A stretch of 13,723 bases of DNA. It comes from Moraxellaceae bacterium. GTDB taxonomy: Bacteria > Pseudomonadota > Gammaproteobacteria > Pseudomonadales > Moraxellaceae. The notes under the pieces were generated by a model, which saw only the letters and a list, made by a program, of their open reading frames with translations, had not been told where the DNA came from and did not search any database. The stretch covers positions 18,506 through 32,228 of the forward strand of contig DPJB01000003.1 in NCBI GenBank assembly GCA_003543245.1. The letters are read 5' to 3'. Made by a program: the position numbers and the translations under genes. Positions 1 to 7,668 of the stretch are shown here, piece after piece (within the stretch, counting starts at the first letter, position 1; each line of letters opens with the position of its first letter).

Positions 1-233
1 GGCCAGCGATCACGAAACTGTTTGGCCTCTTCGGTGCAGCCAGGTGTTTCGTCCTTGGGATAAAAATACAGGGCCACCCATCGCCCCTTGTAATCCGCCA
101 GCGAGCGAAGCTTGTTGTCCTGATCGGGCAATTTGATGAGCGGGGCCGCTGTCCCGACCCATTTACCGGCGGCCTGTGCCGTAAACGGCATTAGCGTCAT
201 AAAGACCAGCAACATGCGGATTAACGGTTTCAT
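1..233 (-). CDS. Exported AhpC/TSA (PrxQ/BCP-like) peroxiredoxin, 3' end cut by window
   Basis: Only the first 77 codons are inside the window. Residues 1-21 form a signal peptide: basic start MKPLIR, a hydrophobic core, and an AQA site followed by AGK. The mature protein should therefore be periplasmic. Residues 24-77 match the start of a thioredoxin-fold peroxiredoxin, with the active-site block FYPKDETPGCTEEA and the peroxidatic Cys at 66. By family knowledge these enzymes reduce hydrogen peroxide or organic hydroperoxides. In classic BCP proteins a resolving Cys lies five residues after the peroxidatic one; here that position is Lys71, so resolution must use another Cys or an outside thiol. 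The ATG is preceded by GGGAG seven bases upstream. It lies 25 bases after the DUF2804 stop, so it is probably the third gene of that operon. The family is clear, but substrate and subclass are not. Confidence 0.88.
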   Translation of the reverse strand, partial: MKPLIRMLLVFMTLMPFTAQAAGKWVGTAAPLIKLPDQDNKLRSLADYKGRWVALYFYPKDETPGCTEEAKQFRDRW

Positions 234-258
234 TGCAGCACTCCCGGGATTTTTTGGC

Positions 259-1281
259 TCACCACTTTACGTACTGGTCTTCCACAAAACCTGACAACCC
301 TTTCACGACAATGTCTTCACCCTTCACATGAAGCACCCCATCAAAACGGCCGAACAACTGCTTGAAGTTGCTGGCGAGCAACTTCAGGTCCATGGTTTCA
401 CGGTGCATGCCCAGTGGCGTAAACAACAGATCGACGACACCGTCGTCGCTGGATACGCGCCATGGCGCCATCAGGTTTTTCTGGTCGAAGTCAAAGCGGG
501 TGAGATTGACCTTGATCAGTTTGCCATCCAGCCACAGGCAGTTTTCGGTGAAGCTGGTTTCATTCACGCCGCATGACAGATTAAGGCCAAGGCGATGACC
601 TTCGGTGCTCATGCCGGAAAGGCAGGCCCAGTTCCAGAAGGTTTCACGCCGCATATGCCCGCAGGAATAATCATGGTGGCCCATGGCGCCAAGCCGGGCA
701 AGATCATGCGTGCTGCCGTTGAAACGGAGCTGTCCATGCAAATCCAGGCCGGCGGTCTTGTTGGCATATACCCACCCGGTATATGCCGTCCGGGTACAGA
801 TGGACATTGGCTCGAAGCCGCTTTCCGGCATGGCCGCATCAATCTCGAGCATGTCACCCAGCGTTACACGGAGTGTTTTCTGACGGGGATGCTTCTCGTA
901 ACCCATCTGGATATCAATGCCCGGCATTCGGAAGCGGCTCAATCCTTCGACCGGATTTTCGGCCAGTGACAGCCCGAGGCCCAGCGGACTGCGATAGGAA
1001 CGCGAAAAAAGCTCGCCGGTCTTCATGTCAACTACATACACAAATGCCATGCCCATGTGCCGCAGATGGGCGAGTGCGCAGCCAAATACCAGTGAATCAC
1101 TCATGCCACCAAAATACTGGAACTGCTTGAACCCAAGCCACTGGCCAAGACGGCTGGCGGGCTTCCCGAAAGGGGTCTCGAGACGGAAGTCGCGGTGATT
1201 GATGACGGAGAGCGAGTCTGAAAACTGCCCCAGACGGGGAAGACCGTTGGCAATCAGGGGAGCAGGGGCGAGCAATGTCAT
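259..1281 (-). CDS. DUF2804 family protein
   Basis: A 340-residue protein of the DUF2804 family, whose biochemical function I do not know. The hallmark block is at about residues 201-219, GHHDYSCGHMRRETFWNWA, rich in aromatic and charged residues. No signal peptide or membrane segment is evident, and alternating hydrophobic stretches suggest a mostly beta structure. An upstream GTG at 1299 would add six residues. I prefer the ATG at 1281 because AAGGA sits six bases before it and because it forms an ATGA overlap with the stop of the DUF1853 gene, a typical sign of translational coupling. It is the middle gene of DUF1853 - DUF2804 - peroxiredoxin. Nothing is truncated. Family assignment is from the motif and overall length; the role is unknown. 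Confidence 0.85.
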   Translation of the reverse strand: MTLLAPAPLIANGLPRLGQFSDSLSVINHRDFRLETPFGKPASRLGQWLGFKQFQYFGGMSDSLVFGCALAHLRHMGMAFVYVVDMKTGELFSRSYRSPLGLGLSLAENPVEGLSRFRMPGIDIQMGYEKHPRQKTLRVTLGDMLEIDAAMPESGFEPMSICTRTAYTGWVYANKTAGLDLHGQLRFNGSTHDLARLGAMGHHDYSCGHMRRETFWNWACLSGMSTEGHRLGLNLSCGVNETSFTENCLWLDGKLIKVNLTRFDFDQKNLMAPWRVSSDDGVVDLLFTPLGMHRETMDLKLLASNFKQLFGRFDGVLHVKGEDIVVKGLSGFVEDQYVKW

Positions 1282-2231
1282 GCAATGTCCTTGGGCCACC
1301 CGGTGGGGGTAATAAAACCACGGGTGACTTCGTTGTGATCCGGGCCGAGACCGATAACGGCAATCGCCCGATTATCAGTGTATTCCGCAAGGCTCTCAAC
1401 GAGCGCCGAGGCCCCCAGTGGATCACTGATAAGGACGCGGGAATCAATGGTGGTCAGCCAGTGCGCCTTGGGCAGGGTAATCCAGCGCAACTGCTCGGGC
1501 TGGTAACGATGCAGGAAATCAGCCTGTGACATCCACCAGCCAGAAAGGTGTTCCGCAGAAGCGGCATGGGGTGCCCATACTGCCCGGTCTGCCTCGCAGG
1601 GATAAAACAGGCGGCCTTTCAGCAGGCAAACCGGCTCGGGTATGGGCAGGCCAAGCTGGCGCAGCAGGGCAGCACCTTCTGACGTCGAGGGAAGGGCCAG
1701 TTGATGATGCAGCAAGCGACTCACCTTGAGGTCCAGCCGGTCCTTGAGGGCAGGGCCCACCCAGTGCCGGTAATCCCCGTCCGGATGTACTCCCAGATAG
1801 AACTTGACCGCCACTTCCCAGTGCTGGAGCTTGCCGCTGCGACGATCCTCAACCAGAAAATCCAGCTCGCCTATCGTGAGATTGTTGCTGCGAATTGCCA
1901 GCCCCTGGCCGACGAGGCGATACAAGGGATTGGCCGGCCATGCCAACCAGAAAACCAGCAGGTTTTCAAAATAACGCCCCAGTCGCGCATCCCGACCCGA
2001 CAAGGCAGTCAGCAGGAGAGCGGGGTGACGGTCAAGCGCACGTAACCAGTCACGACTTGCGTCCAGTGCCCTTTCCGACCAGGCCTGTGTGACCCAGTGC
2101 ACTGCTTTACCGGATGATGTTCGGCTGCGTACGGGCGCCAGTAGCGGTGGGCTGGCCAGCGCCCAGGCCAGGTCACGCACCTGCTGCGTGTTGAATGATT
2201 GCCAGACAGGGGCGGCAATGGGGGTGGTCAT
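1278..2231 (-). CDS. DUF1853 family protein, possible PD-(D/E)XK-like nuclease fold
   Basis: A 317-residue protein of the DUF1853 family. The family signature is visible as RLGRYFENLLVFWL (residues 83-96), then GELDFLV (121-127), then HWEVAVKFYL (137-146), WVGPALKDRLDLK (157-169) and HHQL (175-178). The spacing of Asp124, Glu139 and Lys143 on predicted beta strands resembles the core of PD-(D/E)XK nucleases, and my recollection is that this family has been linked to that superfamily. Activity on nucleic acid is inference only. The start fits the family: residues 19-30, RDLAWALASPPL, are the usual N-terminal motif. No clear ribosome binding site precedes the ATG. Its stop overlaps the DUF2804 start by four bases, so it is the first gene of a three-gene operon. 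The 241 bases upstream (2232-2472) carry no gene I can support. Confidence 0.87.
   Translation of the reverse strand: MTTPIAAPVWQSFNTQQVRDLAWALASPPLLAPVRSRTSSGKAVHWVTQAWSERALDASRDWLRALDRHPALLLTALSGRDARLGRYFENLLVFWLAWPANPLYRLVGQGLAIRSNNLTIGELDFLVEDRRSGKLQHWEVAVKFYLGVHPDGDYRHWVGPALKDRLDLKVSRLLHHQLALPSTSEGAALLRQLGLPIPEPVCLLKGRLFYPCEADRAVWAPHAASAEHLSGWWMSQADFLHRYQPEQLRWITLPKAHWLTTIDSRVLISDPLGASALVESLAEYTDNRAIAVIGLGPDHNEVTRGFITPTGWPKDIA
1288..1292 (-). promoter_or_regulatory. Ribosome binding site deciding the DUF2804 start
   Basis: AAGGA on the minus strand, six bases before the ATG at 1281 and inside the end of the DUF1853 gene. It favours the ATG over the upstream GTG at 1299. Confidence 0.65.
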
Positions 2232-2248
2232 GAGACGAAGCCCACGAA

Positions 2249-2257
2249 GTATGGCAA
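2249..2257 (-). promoter_or_regulatory. Weak candidate extended -10 promoter for the DUF1853 operon
   Basis: On the minus strand the bases read TGCCATACT, an extended -10 (TG-N-CATACT, four of six matches to TATAAT), 18 bases before the DUF1853 ATG. No convincing -35 lies upstream, and the transcript leader would be very short. The call is tentative; nothing better was seen in 2232-2472. Confidence 0.2.
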
Positions 2258-2472
2258 GTCACCGCACAACATCATGCCAACCGACGCATCAGGGTTTCGG
2301 CCAGCACAAGAAAACGGCCAGAGTCGCAATGATTGCTGTTCGAGGTTGCTTGACAAGGGCCACTGCCTACCATTCTGGATGGTTAACACTGGTCCGGATT
2401 ATGTGGCGCAGTTCAGGTGTTTGACCATGGGACTGGAGTTGTCTGCCCCATGATGAGGTCTTCACTCGGGTA

Positions 2473-2763
2473 TCAATGAGCGCCGGCCTGCTCCAGCAGC
2501 ATGGCTATGCCGGCGGATTGAGCATGCGTCCTGACGATTGTCAGCAGGGTCTGGCCGCCAGGGTTGGTCGCATCCAGATCACGACCTGCGGCGACAAAAA
2601 AACCAAGAAACCGCTCGAAATCATGATCACGCATATGCTTGTAGGCGGTCATCAGGACATGGAAGTCGGCACTTTCGCCAGCCACGGGCTGACGGTCCAG
2701 ATAGGCTTTAACACGCTCGTCGCTCCAGTCTTCGCCAAAGCGGGCAGGTTGGCTGACGCCCAT
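2473..2763 (-). CDS. PA4642 family small protein
   Basis: A 96-residue soluble protein that I recognise as the PA4642 family of pseudomonads and relatives, whose function is unknown to me. Visible family traits are FGEDWSDERVKAYLDRQP near the N terminus, the central ADFHVLMTAYKHMR, and the C-terminal stretch AAGRDLDATNPGGQTLL. The latter half (DFERFLGFFVAAGRDLDATNPGGQTLL, then a helix ending in AGAH) reads like a single ankyrin-type repeat; that is inference. The reading frame opens earlier at a TTG (2799), but GGAGG five bases before the ATG at 2763 fixes the start. It follows the voltage-sensor-like gene by 60 bases on the same strand, so it may be the last gene of the ybbAP unit. I see no terminator after it. 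Confidence 0.85.
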   Translation of the reverse strand: MGVSQPARFGEDWSDERVKAYLDRQPVAGESADFHVLMTAYKHMRDHDFERFLGFFVAAGRDLDATNPGGQTLLTIVRTHAQSAGIAMLLEQAGAH

Positions 2764-2768
2764 GAGAA

Positions 2769-2773
2769 CCTCC
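2769..2773 (-). promoter_or_regulatory. Ribosome binding site deciding the PA4642-family start
   Basis: GGAGG on the minus strand, five bases before the ATG at 2763. It rules out the upstream TTG at 2799 as the main start. Confidence 0.75.
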
Positions 2774-2823
2774 GGTAACACGTTTTGAAAGGGCGGCAAC
2801 TTTAGGATGCACGCCGGGCAGGG

Positions 2824-3849
2824 TCAAGACTCTGTAACGTCGTCACCGCGCGTCCCGGCGGCCTTCCATTGCTGTACGGCTACCTGGGCCTTGATCAGCT
2901 CAAGGCTGTCCAGAACAATGCCACTAACAGCATCACCCATCGCCGTATGTGGTTGCGTCAGGGTATCGAAAAGACCTCCGGCAATGTCCGCCACTGCCTC
3001 GTTGCCCTGGCTGCCCAGGTCAGTCAGCACATCATCCGTAATCTGCACCAGCAAGTCGCCGACAATCGTTTGCAACTCACGTTCCAGCGCACTTCCCACA
3101 AATGGCAGGCGTTGTGTGATGTGTGACAGATCGGGATTATTGGCAATTGCCTCACGGGAACGCTCATGCAAATAAACGGCAAGACGTTCACGATGTTCGC
3201 CATAGGCAAAAGCACTGGTTTCCGTAAGTAATCCTGCCAGCCATGGAACAATCACATCGCGTCTTGGTCGCAGCACCTCTTCGGTCAGACGATGGCGGAA
3301 CGGTCCACCCGCACTGACCTCACGCTGCACCCCCTCCAGCACATTGATGACGATCCGGTCCGAAAGCTCTTCAAGCACTACCCGGTAATACTTGTAGATG
3401 ATCGGGAAGGGGCCTGTCTCTGAAAGATCGATCACCCGAAGCGTTTGCAAGCGATAGAGAATCGAGAACAGCCGCAACAAGCGCAGAAACCGGAAAAACG
3501 GAAGCGGGATGCAGCCCAGTACGTCGTACCAGTGAACAAAGGGATAGAAAAACCAACGATGATACGTCTTTCGGTAGATGGCGACGCCCCAGCGAAGCAT
3601 CAGCTCTGCAATCAGGAAGAACGTGAAATAGGAATCGTATAACAGTATGTCCGGATGAATATTGTCACGGTAATGACTCACCAGACCCGGATAATGCTTT
3701 GCCAACAATACGCCCGTACCGGAGTTGAACAGGACGGCATCAAGCAGCAACCAAAGCAGGTTGCCCGCGATGAGTAGCATCACGAGCAAATCAAGTGCCA
3801 GAAACGGGGCGTCAGGTTGACCTTTCAAGGCCCGCCAGTGAATTTTCAT
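2824..3849 (-). CDS. Voltage-sensor-like four-helix membrane protein with C-terminal soluble domain
   Basis: A 341-residue protein. Four hydrophobic segments are seen: about 17-41, 71-93, 101-117 and 119-137. Segment 2 carries Glu82 and Arg86, segment 3 carries Asp109 in HWYDVLGCIPL, and segment 4 reads RFLRLLRLFSILYRL with arginines at 120, 123, 126 and 133. Arginine at every third position of a helix is the hallmark of the S4 segment of voltage sensors. The protein then continues for about 200 mostly helical, charged residues (140-341), with no S5-pore-S6 region and no selectivity-filter motif that I can find. It is therefore best described as an ion-transporter-like (voltage-sensor) module without a pore; the role is unknown. 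AGGA lies eight bases before the ATG. It begins 39 bases after ybbP and precedes the PA4642-family gene by 60 bases, suggesting co-transcription. Complete, with no sign of frameshift. Confidence 0.72.
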   Translation of the reverse strand: MKIHWRALKGQPDAPFLALDLLVMLLIAGNLLWLLLDAVLFNSGTGVLLAKHYPGLVSHYRDNIHPDILLYDSYFTFFLIAELMLRWGVAIYRKTYHRWFFYPFVHWYDVLGCIPLPFFRFLRLLRLFSILYRLQTLRVIDLSETGPFPIIYKYYRVVLEELSDRIVINVLEGVQREVSAGGPFRHRLTEEVLRPRRDVIVPWLAGLLTETSAFAYGEHRERLAVYLHERSREAIANNPDLSHITQRLPFVGSALERELQTIVGDLLVQITDDVLTDLGSQGNEAVADIAGGLFDTLTQPHTAMGDAVSGIVLDSLELIKAQVAVQQWKAAGTRGDDVTES

Positions 3850-3888
3850 TCTGAAATTCCTGCCATGTAAATCAGCATTGGAGACGTA

Positions 3889-6351
3889 TTACTCCTGACG
3901 CAGCGTCAGCAGTGGACTTGCATTCCAGACACGTCTGGCACCGAACATCCCTGCAAAGCCGACCAGTAAAGCCCCGGCCAATGGTGCTTGCCACCAGATC
4001 ATCGGGTGCAACGTGGGGGACAGTTCCAGCACCTTCCAGTAAACCACTGCGGCCAGCAATTCGCTCATCACCACGGCCAGAATGCCGGCAATCAGTCCCA
4101 GCAAAACGAACTCCGTCATTAGCCGGGTCTGCAGTTCGCGCCGGCTTGCCCCAATGACACGCAGCAAGGCGGCTTCATGGCGACGCGCATCCAGACTGGC
4201 CATGACATGTGCGGAAATCACGAGAACGCCGGCCATCAACACAAACAGCAGTACCGCTTCAACGGCGCGGGAAACCTGCTCCAGCAGCTTTTTCACCTCG
4301 GCCATCACGCTGGCAATATCAATCAGGACAACGGTGGGAAAAGCTTTTACCAGCTCATTGAGGTGAGGGCGCTGATCCATCGGCACATTAAAACTGGTCA
4401 TGTACGATGCCGGAAAGCGGTCAATCATTTCCGGGGGAAATACCATGTAGAAGTTAGGCTGGAAGCTGTCCCAGTCAACCTCACGCAAGCTGCTGACAAC
4501 GGCACTGAACTCGCCTTCCGCCAGCGTAAATGTTAAACGGTCTCCCAGCTTCAACCCCAAACGTTCGGCAAGTCGCGTCTCAAGTGATACCTCCTGCCTG
4601 GTCACCGAGTCCTTGTTCCACCAGTCTCCCTGAGTGAGCCTGTTGCCTTTTGGCAGTGTCTTGCTCCATGTCAGATTAAGCTCGCGATTCAGTGATTCAT
4701 CACGTCCTTCATCGTCTTCCTTGCTGACTGCCTGTTGCACGGGCTTTCCATTGATCGCTGTCAGGCGGCCGCGCACAACTGGATAAAGTGCTTCATGAGC
4801 AAAGCCTTGCGCATGCAAGGCACTCCGGAAGTCACTCAGCTCCTGATCAGAAATATTGAGTGCAAACTGGTTGGGCGCCCCGGGTGGAATCTTGTTTTCC
4901 CATGCACCAAGCAGCTCACCCCGCAAACTGAACACCATGAGCAATGCGGTCAGGCCCAGGGCAAGCCCAAGAATCTGGGTTGCCGTTTCCGCAGGATGGC
5001 GGCGCATTACCGAGAGATACGGATTGCTCCAGCGGCGAGATGCCACCAGCAGCCTTTGCAGCACCCACTGCAGCAGAAATACCAGAGCAGCTCCCCCGCC
5101 AACAGCAAGGCCTGTCAGCAAGAGACGGCCAGTTTCCATCGCCAGCAGCATGAAAAGAGCCAGCAACAACAGCGCAGTAATGGCCAACTGGGGGAGGGAG
5201 GGTGGCAGCAACTCCCGACGCAGTACCCGTAGTGGCGTCACCCGTCCCAACGACAACAGGGCAGGCAAGGCAAATCCGGCAAGGGTCAGGGTAGCCGTTG
5301 CAATACCTGTAAGCAGGGGGCGCCAGAACGTGAATGCAGGCGCGCCGACAGGAAGCAGGTCTTTCAACAGATGATTGACCACAACGGATGCAAGCCCGCC
5401 GAGCAGCGCTCCCAGAAGGATTGCGACAGCCAATACCAGCAGCAACTCGGCAAATACGCGCGAGAAAGCCTCGCCTCTTGATGCCCCCAGGCAACGCAAA
5501 AGTGCCTGCATGTCGTAACGTCGCTCAGCAAACCGGCGGGCACTGACGGCAATTGCCAAGCCCGCAAGCACCACCGCAGCAATGGCTGCAAGACTGAGGT
5601 AATCACTGGCACGAACAAGGGGGGTCGCAAGCTCGGGCCGACCACCCGCCACATCCATGAGTCGCGAGCCGGGCCCCAGCCGGGGCGTTACCCACTCCCG
5701 AAATGCGGCCAGTGCCTGTTCATCTCCACGCATCAGCAATTGATACTGCAGCCGTGAACCAGGCTGAATGACGCCGGTCGAAGCAACATCATCGAGAGCC
5801 ATCATGGCACGCGGCGAAAATGCGGCGAAGTTGCCTCCCCGATCAGGCTCGAACGCCAGGATGGCCGCAATCCGGAAAGACTTTTCGCCCAGCACGACAG
5901 TGTCGCCCACACCAGCCTGAAGCAGTCCCAGCAAGCGTTCATCCACCCACAGCGTCCCTTTTGCGGGAATGGAATGAGTGGTGATGTCCTTGTTGTTTTC
6001 ACGCAAGCGAAGCTGTCCGCGCAATGGATAGCCGGGGCTCACGGCCTTGACAGCCGCCAGCTGGAATTCGGCCGGCCCCTGCAACACACTGGCAAACTCC
6101 AGCGTGTGTGCTGAAGCAAGTCCCAGAGTTGTGGCTTGTACGGTGACATCATCTGCAAGCGGGCGAGAGCTACGCAGCACAAGGTCGGCACCGATCAAGC
6201 GTGCAGCTTCTTGTGCCAGGCCTTTTTCAATGCCGGAACTGAAGTGTCGTAGCGTTGTTGTGGCCGCAACAGCAAGAATCAGGGCCAGCAACAGCAACGT
6301 GAGCTCGCCGCTTTTCAGGTCGCGCCAGAAGTCTTGCCAGCCATTCTGCAT
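3889..6351 (-). CDS. ybbP: ABC transporter permease YbbP (FtsX/MacB type)
   Basis: An 820-residue inner-membrane permease, close in size to E. coli YbbP (about 804). Ten membrane segments can be read: about 17-34, then a block at 252-271, 299-325 and 345-370, a central group between 390 and 476, and a last block at 695-718, 748-772 and 790-808. Two large periplasmic portions (about 35-250 and 480-690) separate them. The FtsX module is present twice, each with the coupling motif after its first helix: LLRCLGASRGE near 285 and LLRVIGASRRE near 728. By family knowledge it partners the YbbA ATPase as a mechanical-type transporter that acts on substrates in the membrane or periplasm rather than pumping them through a channel. 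The stop of ybbA and this ATG share one base (TGATG), so translation is coupled; AAGGA lies nine bases before the ATG. Confidence 0.92.
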   Translation of the reverse strand: MQNGWQDFWRDLKSGELTLLLLALILAVAATTTLRHFSSGIEKGLAQEAARLIGADLVLRSSRPLADDVTVQATTLGLASAHTLEFASVLQGPAEFQLAAVKAVSPGYPLRGQLRLRENNKDITTHSIPAKGTLWVDERLLGLLQAGVGDTVVLGEKSFRIAAILAFEPDRGGNFAAFSPRAMMALDDVASTGVIQPGSRLQYQLLMRGDEQALAAFREWVTPRLGPGSRLMDVAGGRPELATPLVRASDYLSLAAIAAVVLAGLAIAVSARRFAERRYDMQALLRCLGASRGEAFSRVFAELLLVLAVAILLGALLGGLASVVVNHLLKDLLPVGAPAFTFWRPLLTGIATATLTLAGFALPALLSLGRVTPLRVLRRELLPPSLPQLAITALLLLALFMLLAMETGRLLLTGLAVGGGAALVFLLQWVLQRLLVASRRWSNPYLSVMRRHPAETATQILGLALGLTALLMVFSLRGELLGAWENKIPPGAPNQFALNISDQELSDFRSALHAQGFAHEALYPVVRGRLTAINGKPVQQAVSKEDDEGRDESLNRELNLTWSKTLPKGNRLTQGDWWNKDSVTRQEVSLETRLAERLGLKLGDRLTFTLAEGEFSAVVSSLREVDWDSFQPNFYMVFPPEMIDRFPASYMTSFNVPMDQRPHLNELVKAFPTVVLIDIASVMAEVKKLLEQVSRAVEAVLLFVLMAGVLVISAHVMASLDARRHEAALLRVIGASRRELQTRLMTEFVLLGLIAGILAVVMSELLAAVVYWKVLELSPTLHPMIWWQAPLAGALLVGFAGMFGARRVWNASPLLTLRQE

Positions 6352-7031
6352 CAGGAGGCATCCTTGATCAGCTTTCCGCCTTCAAGATGCAGCACACGAC
6401 TGCATCTTGAGGCCAGTCGCTGCTCATGTGTGACCAGCACCAGTGTGGTGCCGGCCTCCGCATTCAGGGAAAACAGAAGATCATCAATCTGGGCGCCAGT
6501 ACGGGCATCAAGATTGCCGGTAGGCTCGTCTGCAAACAGGATGGCAGGGCGACCGGCAAAGGCTCGCGCCAGCGCCACGCGCTGCTGCTCACCACCGGAC
6601 AACTGGCGTGGCGTATGATGGACCCGGTGCCCAAGTCCGACCCGGTCAAGCCACTCACGGGCAGTATCGGCATTCCCGCGGCCGTTTACCGACAATGCCA
6701 GCATGACGTTTTCCAGAGCGGTCAGTGTTGGCACCAGCAAAAATGACTGAAATACAAAACCGACGTATTGCTTGCGCAATGCAGCTCGCGCATCCTCATC
6801 GAGTTGCTGCAGGTCAGCGCCACACAGACTGAGTCTTCCACTGGTAGGCGTATCAAGCCCTGCAAGCAGGCCGAGGAGGGTGGTTTTACCAGATCCTGAG
6901 GCGCCCACGACCGCCACGCTTTCACCCTGTTTGATCACAAGTGAAACCTCATGGAGAATCTCAAGCTCATCGCTGCCGGTATTCACGGACTTGCAGATGG
7001 ATTGCGCCACTATCAGATCGTTGGGAAGCAT
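6351..7031 (-). CDS. ybbA: ABC transporter ATP-binding protein YbbA
   Basis: A 226-residue cytoplasmic ATPase subunit with all expected motifs: Walker A GASGSGKTT (43-51), Q-loop Gln95 in FVFQSF, signature LSGGEQQR (144-151), Walker B ILFADEP with Glu169, D-loop NLD, and the switch His202 in VTHE. Length and sequence follow E. coli YbbA closely, including the N terminus. It belongs to the LolD/MacB ATPase group, and being followed directly by ybbP identifies it as YbbA rather than LolD. The ATG has no visible ribosome binding site. The start codon overlaps the first possible tesA start codon on the opposite strand, so its promoter must lie inside tesA. Confidence 0.94.
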   Translation of the reverse strand: MLPNDLIVAQSICKSVNTGSDELEILHEVSLVIKQGESVAVVGASGSGKTTLLGLLAGLDTPTSGRLSLCGADLQQLDEDARAALRKQYVGFVFQSFLLVPTLTALENVMLALSVNGRGNADTAREWLDRVGLGHRVHHTPRQLSGGEQQRVALARAFAGRPAILFADEPTGNLDARTGAQIDDLLFSLNAEAGTTLVLVTHEQRLASRCSRVLHLEGGKLIKDAS

Positions 7032-7032
7032 G

Positions 7033-7668
7033 ATGAGTCGTCACTGGTTGAAAACAAGCGTTATCGCATGTCTGCTGGCAATCAGCTTGCCACTGCAGGC
7101 CGCCACGATCCTGGTCTTTGGCGATAGTATCAGTGCCGCCTACGGACTGGAAACAAAGCAGGGCTGGGTGCAGCTGCTGCAACAAAAACTGGACAAAACG
7201 GCCGCAAAAAAACACAAGGTCATCAACGGCAGCCTTAGTGGTGAAACCACCTCGGGCGGCGTTCGCCGGCTTCCTCCTTTGCTGCAAAAGCACCGTCCGG
7301 ACCTTGTCATTCTCGAACTGGGTGGCAACGACGGCCTTCGCGGACACTCTCCAGCCATGCTGGCAAAAAACCTTCGCCAGATGATTGTTGACGCTCAAAA
7401 ATCCGGCTCGAAAGTCGTCATGCTGGGAATGAAAATTCCTCCCAACTACGGAAAGGCATACGCGCAGGCGTTTGAGCGCTCATTTGTGACCGCAAGCAAG
7501 GAAACAGGCATTCCTCTTTTGCCGTTCTTTCTGGAAGGGATCGGTGGAAACATGCAATTGATGCAGAAAGATGGCATTCACCCTACAGCTGCCGCGCAGC
7601 AACGACTGCTCGACAATGCCTGGCCATTGATATCCCGTGAACTCAAAAAAATGCCGGCCCCCGGATGA
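7033..7668 (+). CDS. tesA: TesA, periplasmic GDSL esterase / acyl-CoA thioesterase I / lysophospholipase L1
   Basis: A 211-residue SGNH/GDSL hydrolase. Residues 1-23 are a signal peptide ending in LQA before ATILVFGDS, so the enzyme is periplasmic. Catalytic and oxyanion residues are in place: Ser32 in FGDSISAAYG, Gly70 in the GSLSG block, Asn99 in GGND, and Asp180/His183 in DGIHP. The family cleaves thioesters, lysophospholipids and aryl esters. Two adjacent ATGs begin the frame at 7030 and 7033. GGGA at 7023-7026 is spaced better for 7033, so I chose that; using 7030 adds one Met. It diverges from ybbA, as in E. coli, where YbbAP has been reported to act together with TesA. The last codons contain the terminator stem for the opposite gene. 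Confidence 0.94.
   Translation: MSRHWLKTSVIACLLAISLPLQAATILVFGDSISAAYGLETKQGWVQLLQQKLDKTAAKKHKVINGSLSGETTSGGVRRLPPLLQKHRPDLVILELGGNDGLRGHSPAMLAKNLRQMIVDAQKSGSKVVMLGMKIPPNYGKAYAQAFERSFVTASKETGIPLLPFFLEGIGGNMQLMQKDGIHPTAAAQQRLLDNAWPLISRELKKMPAPG

Noticed and set aside
2262..2280. Sigma-54-like element TGGCA...TGC on the minus strand before the DUF1853 gene
   Set aside because: The spacing between the GG and GC elements is off by one base, which abolishes such promoters.
2350..2378. Perfect TTGACA box on the plus strand
   Set aside because: No acceptable -10 lies 16-18 bases downstream, and no plus-strand gene follows.
2199..2453. Small plus-strand open frames across the 2232-2472 gap
   Set aside because: No ribosome binding site and no recognisable protein. 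They continue antisense into DUF1853.
6772..7029. Upstream extension of the tesA frame through ybbA
   Set aside because: The signal peptide begins at 7033 with a nearby ribosome binding site. The extension is low-complexity antisense of ybbA.
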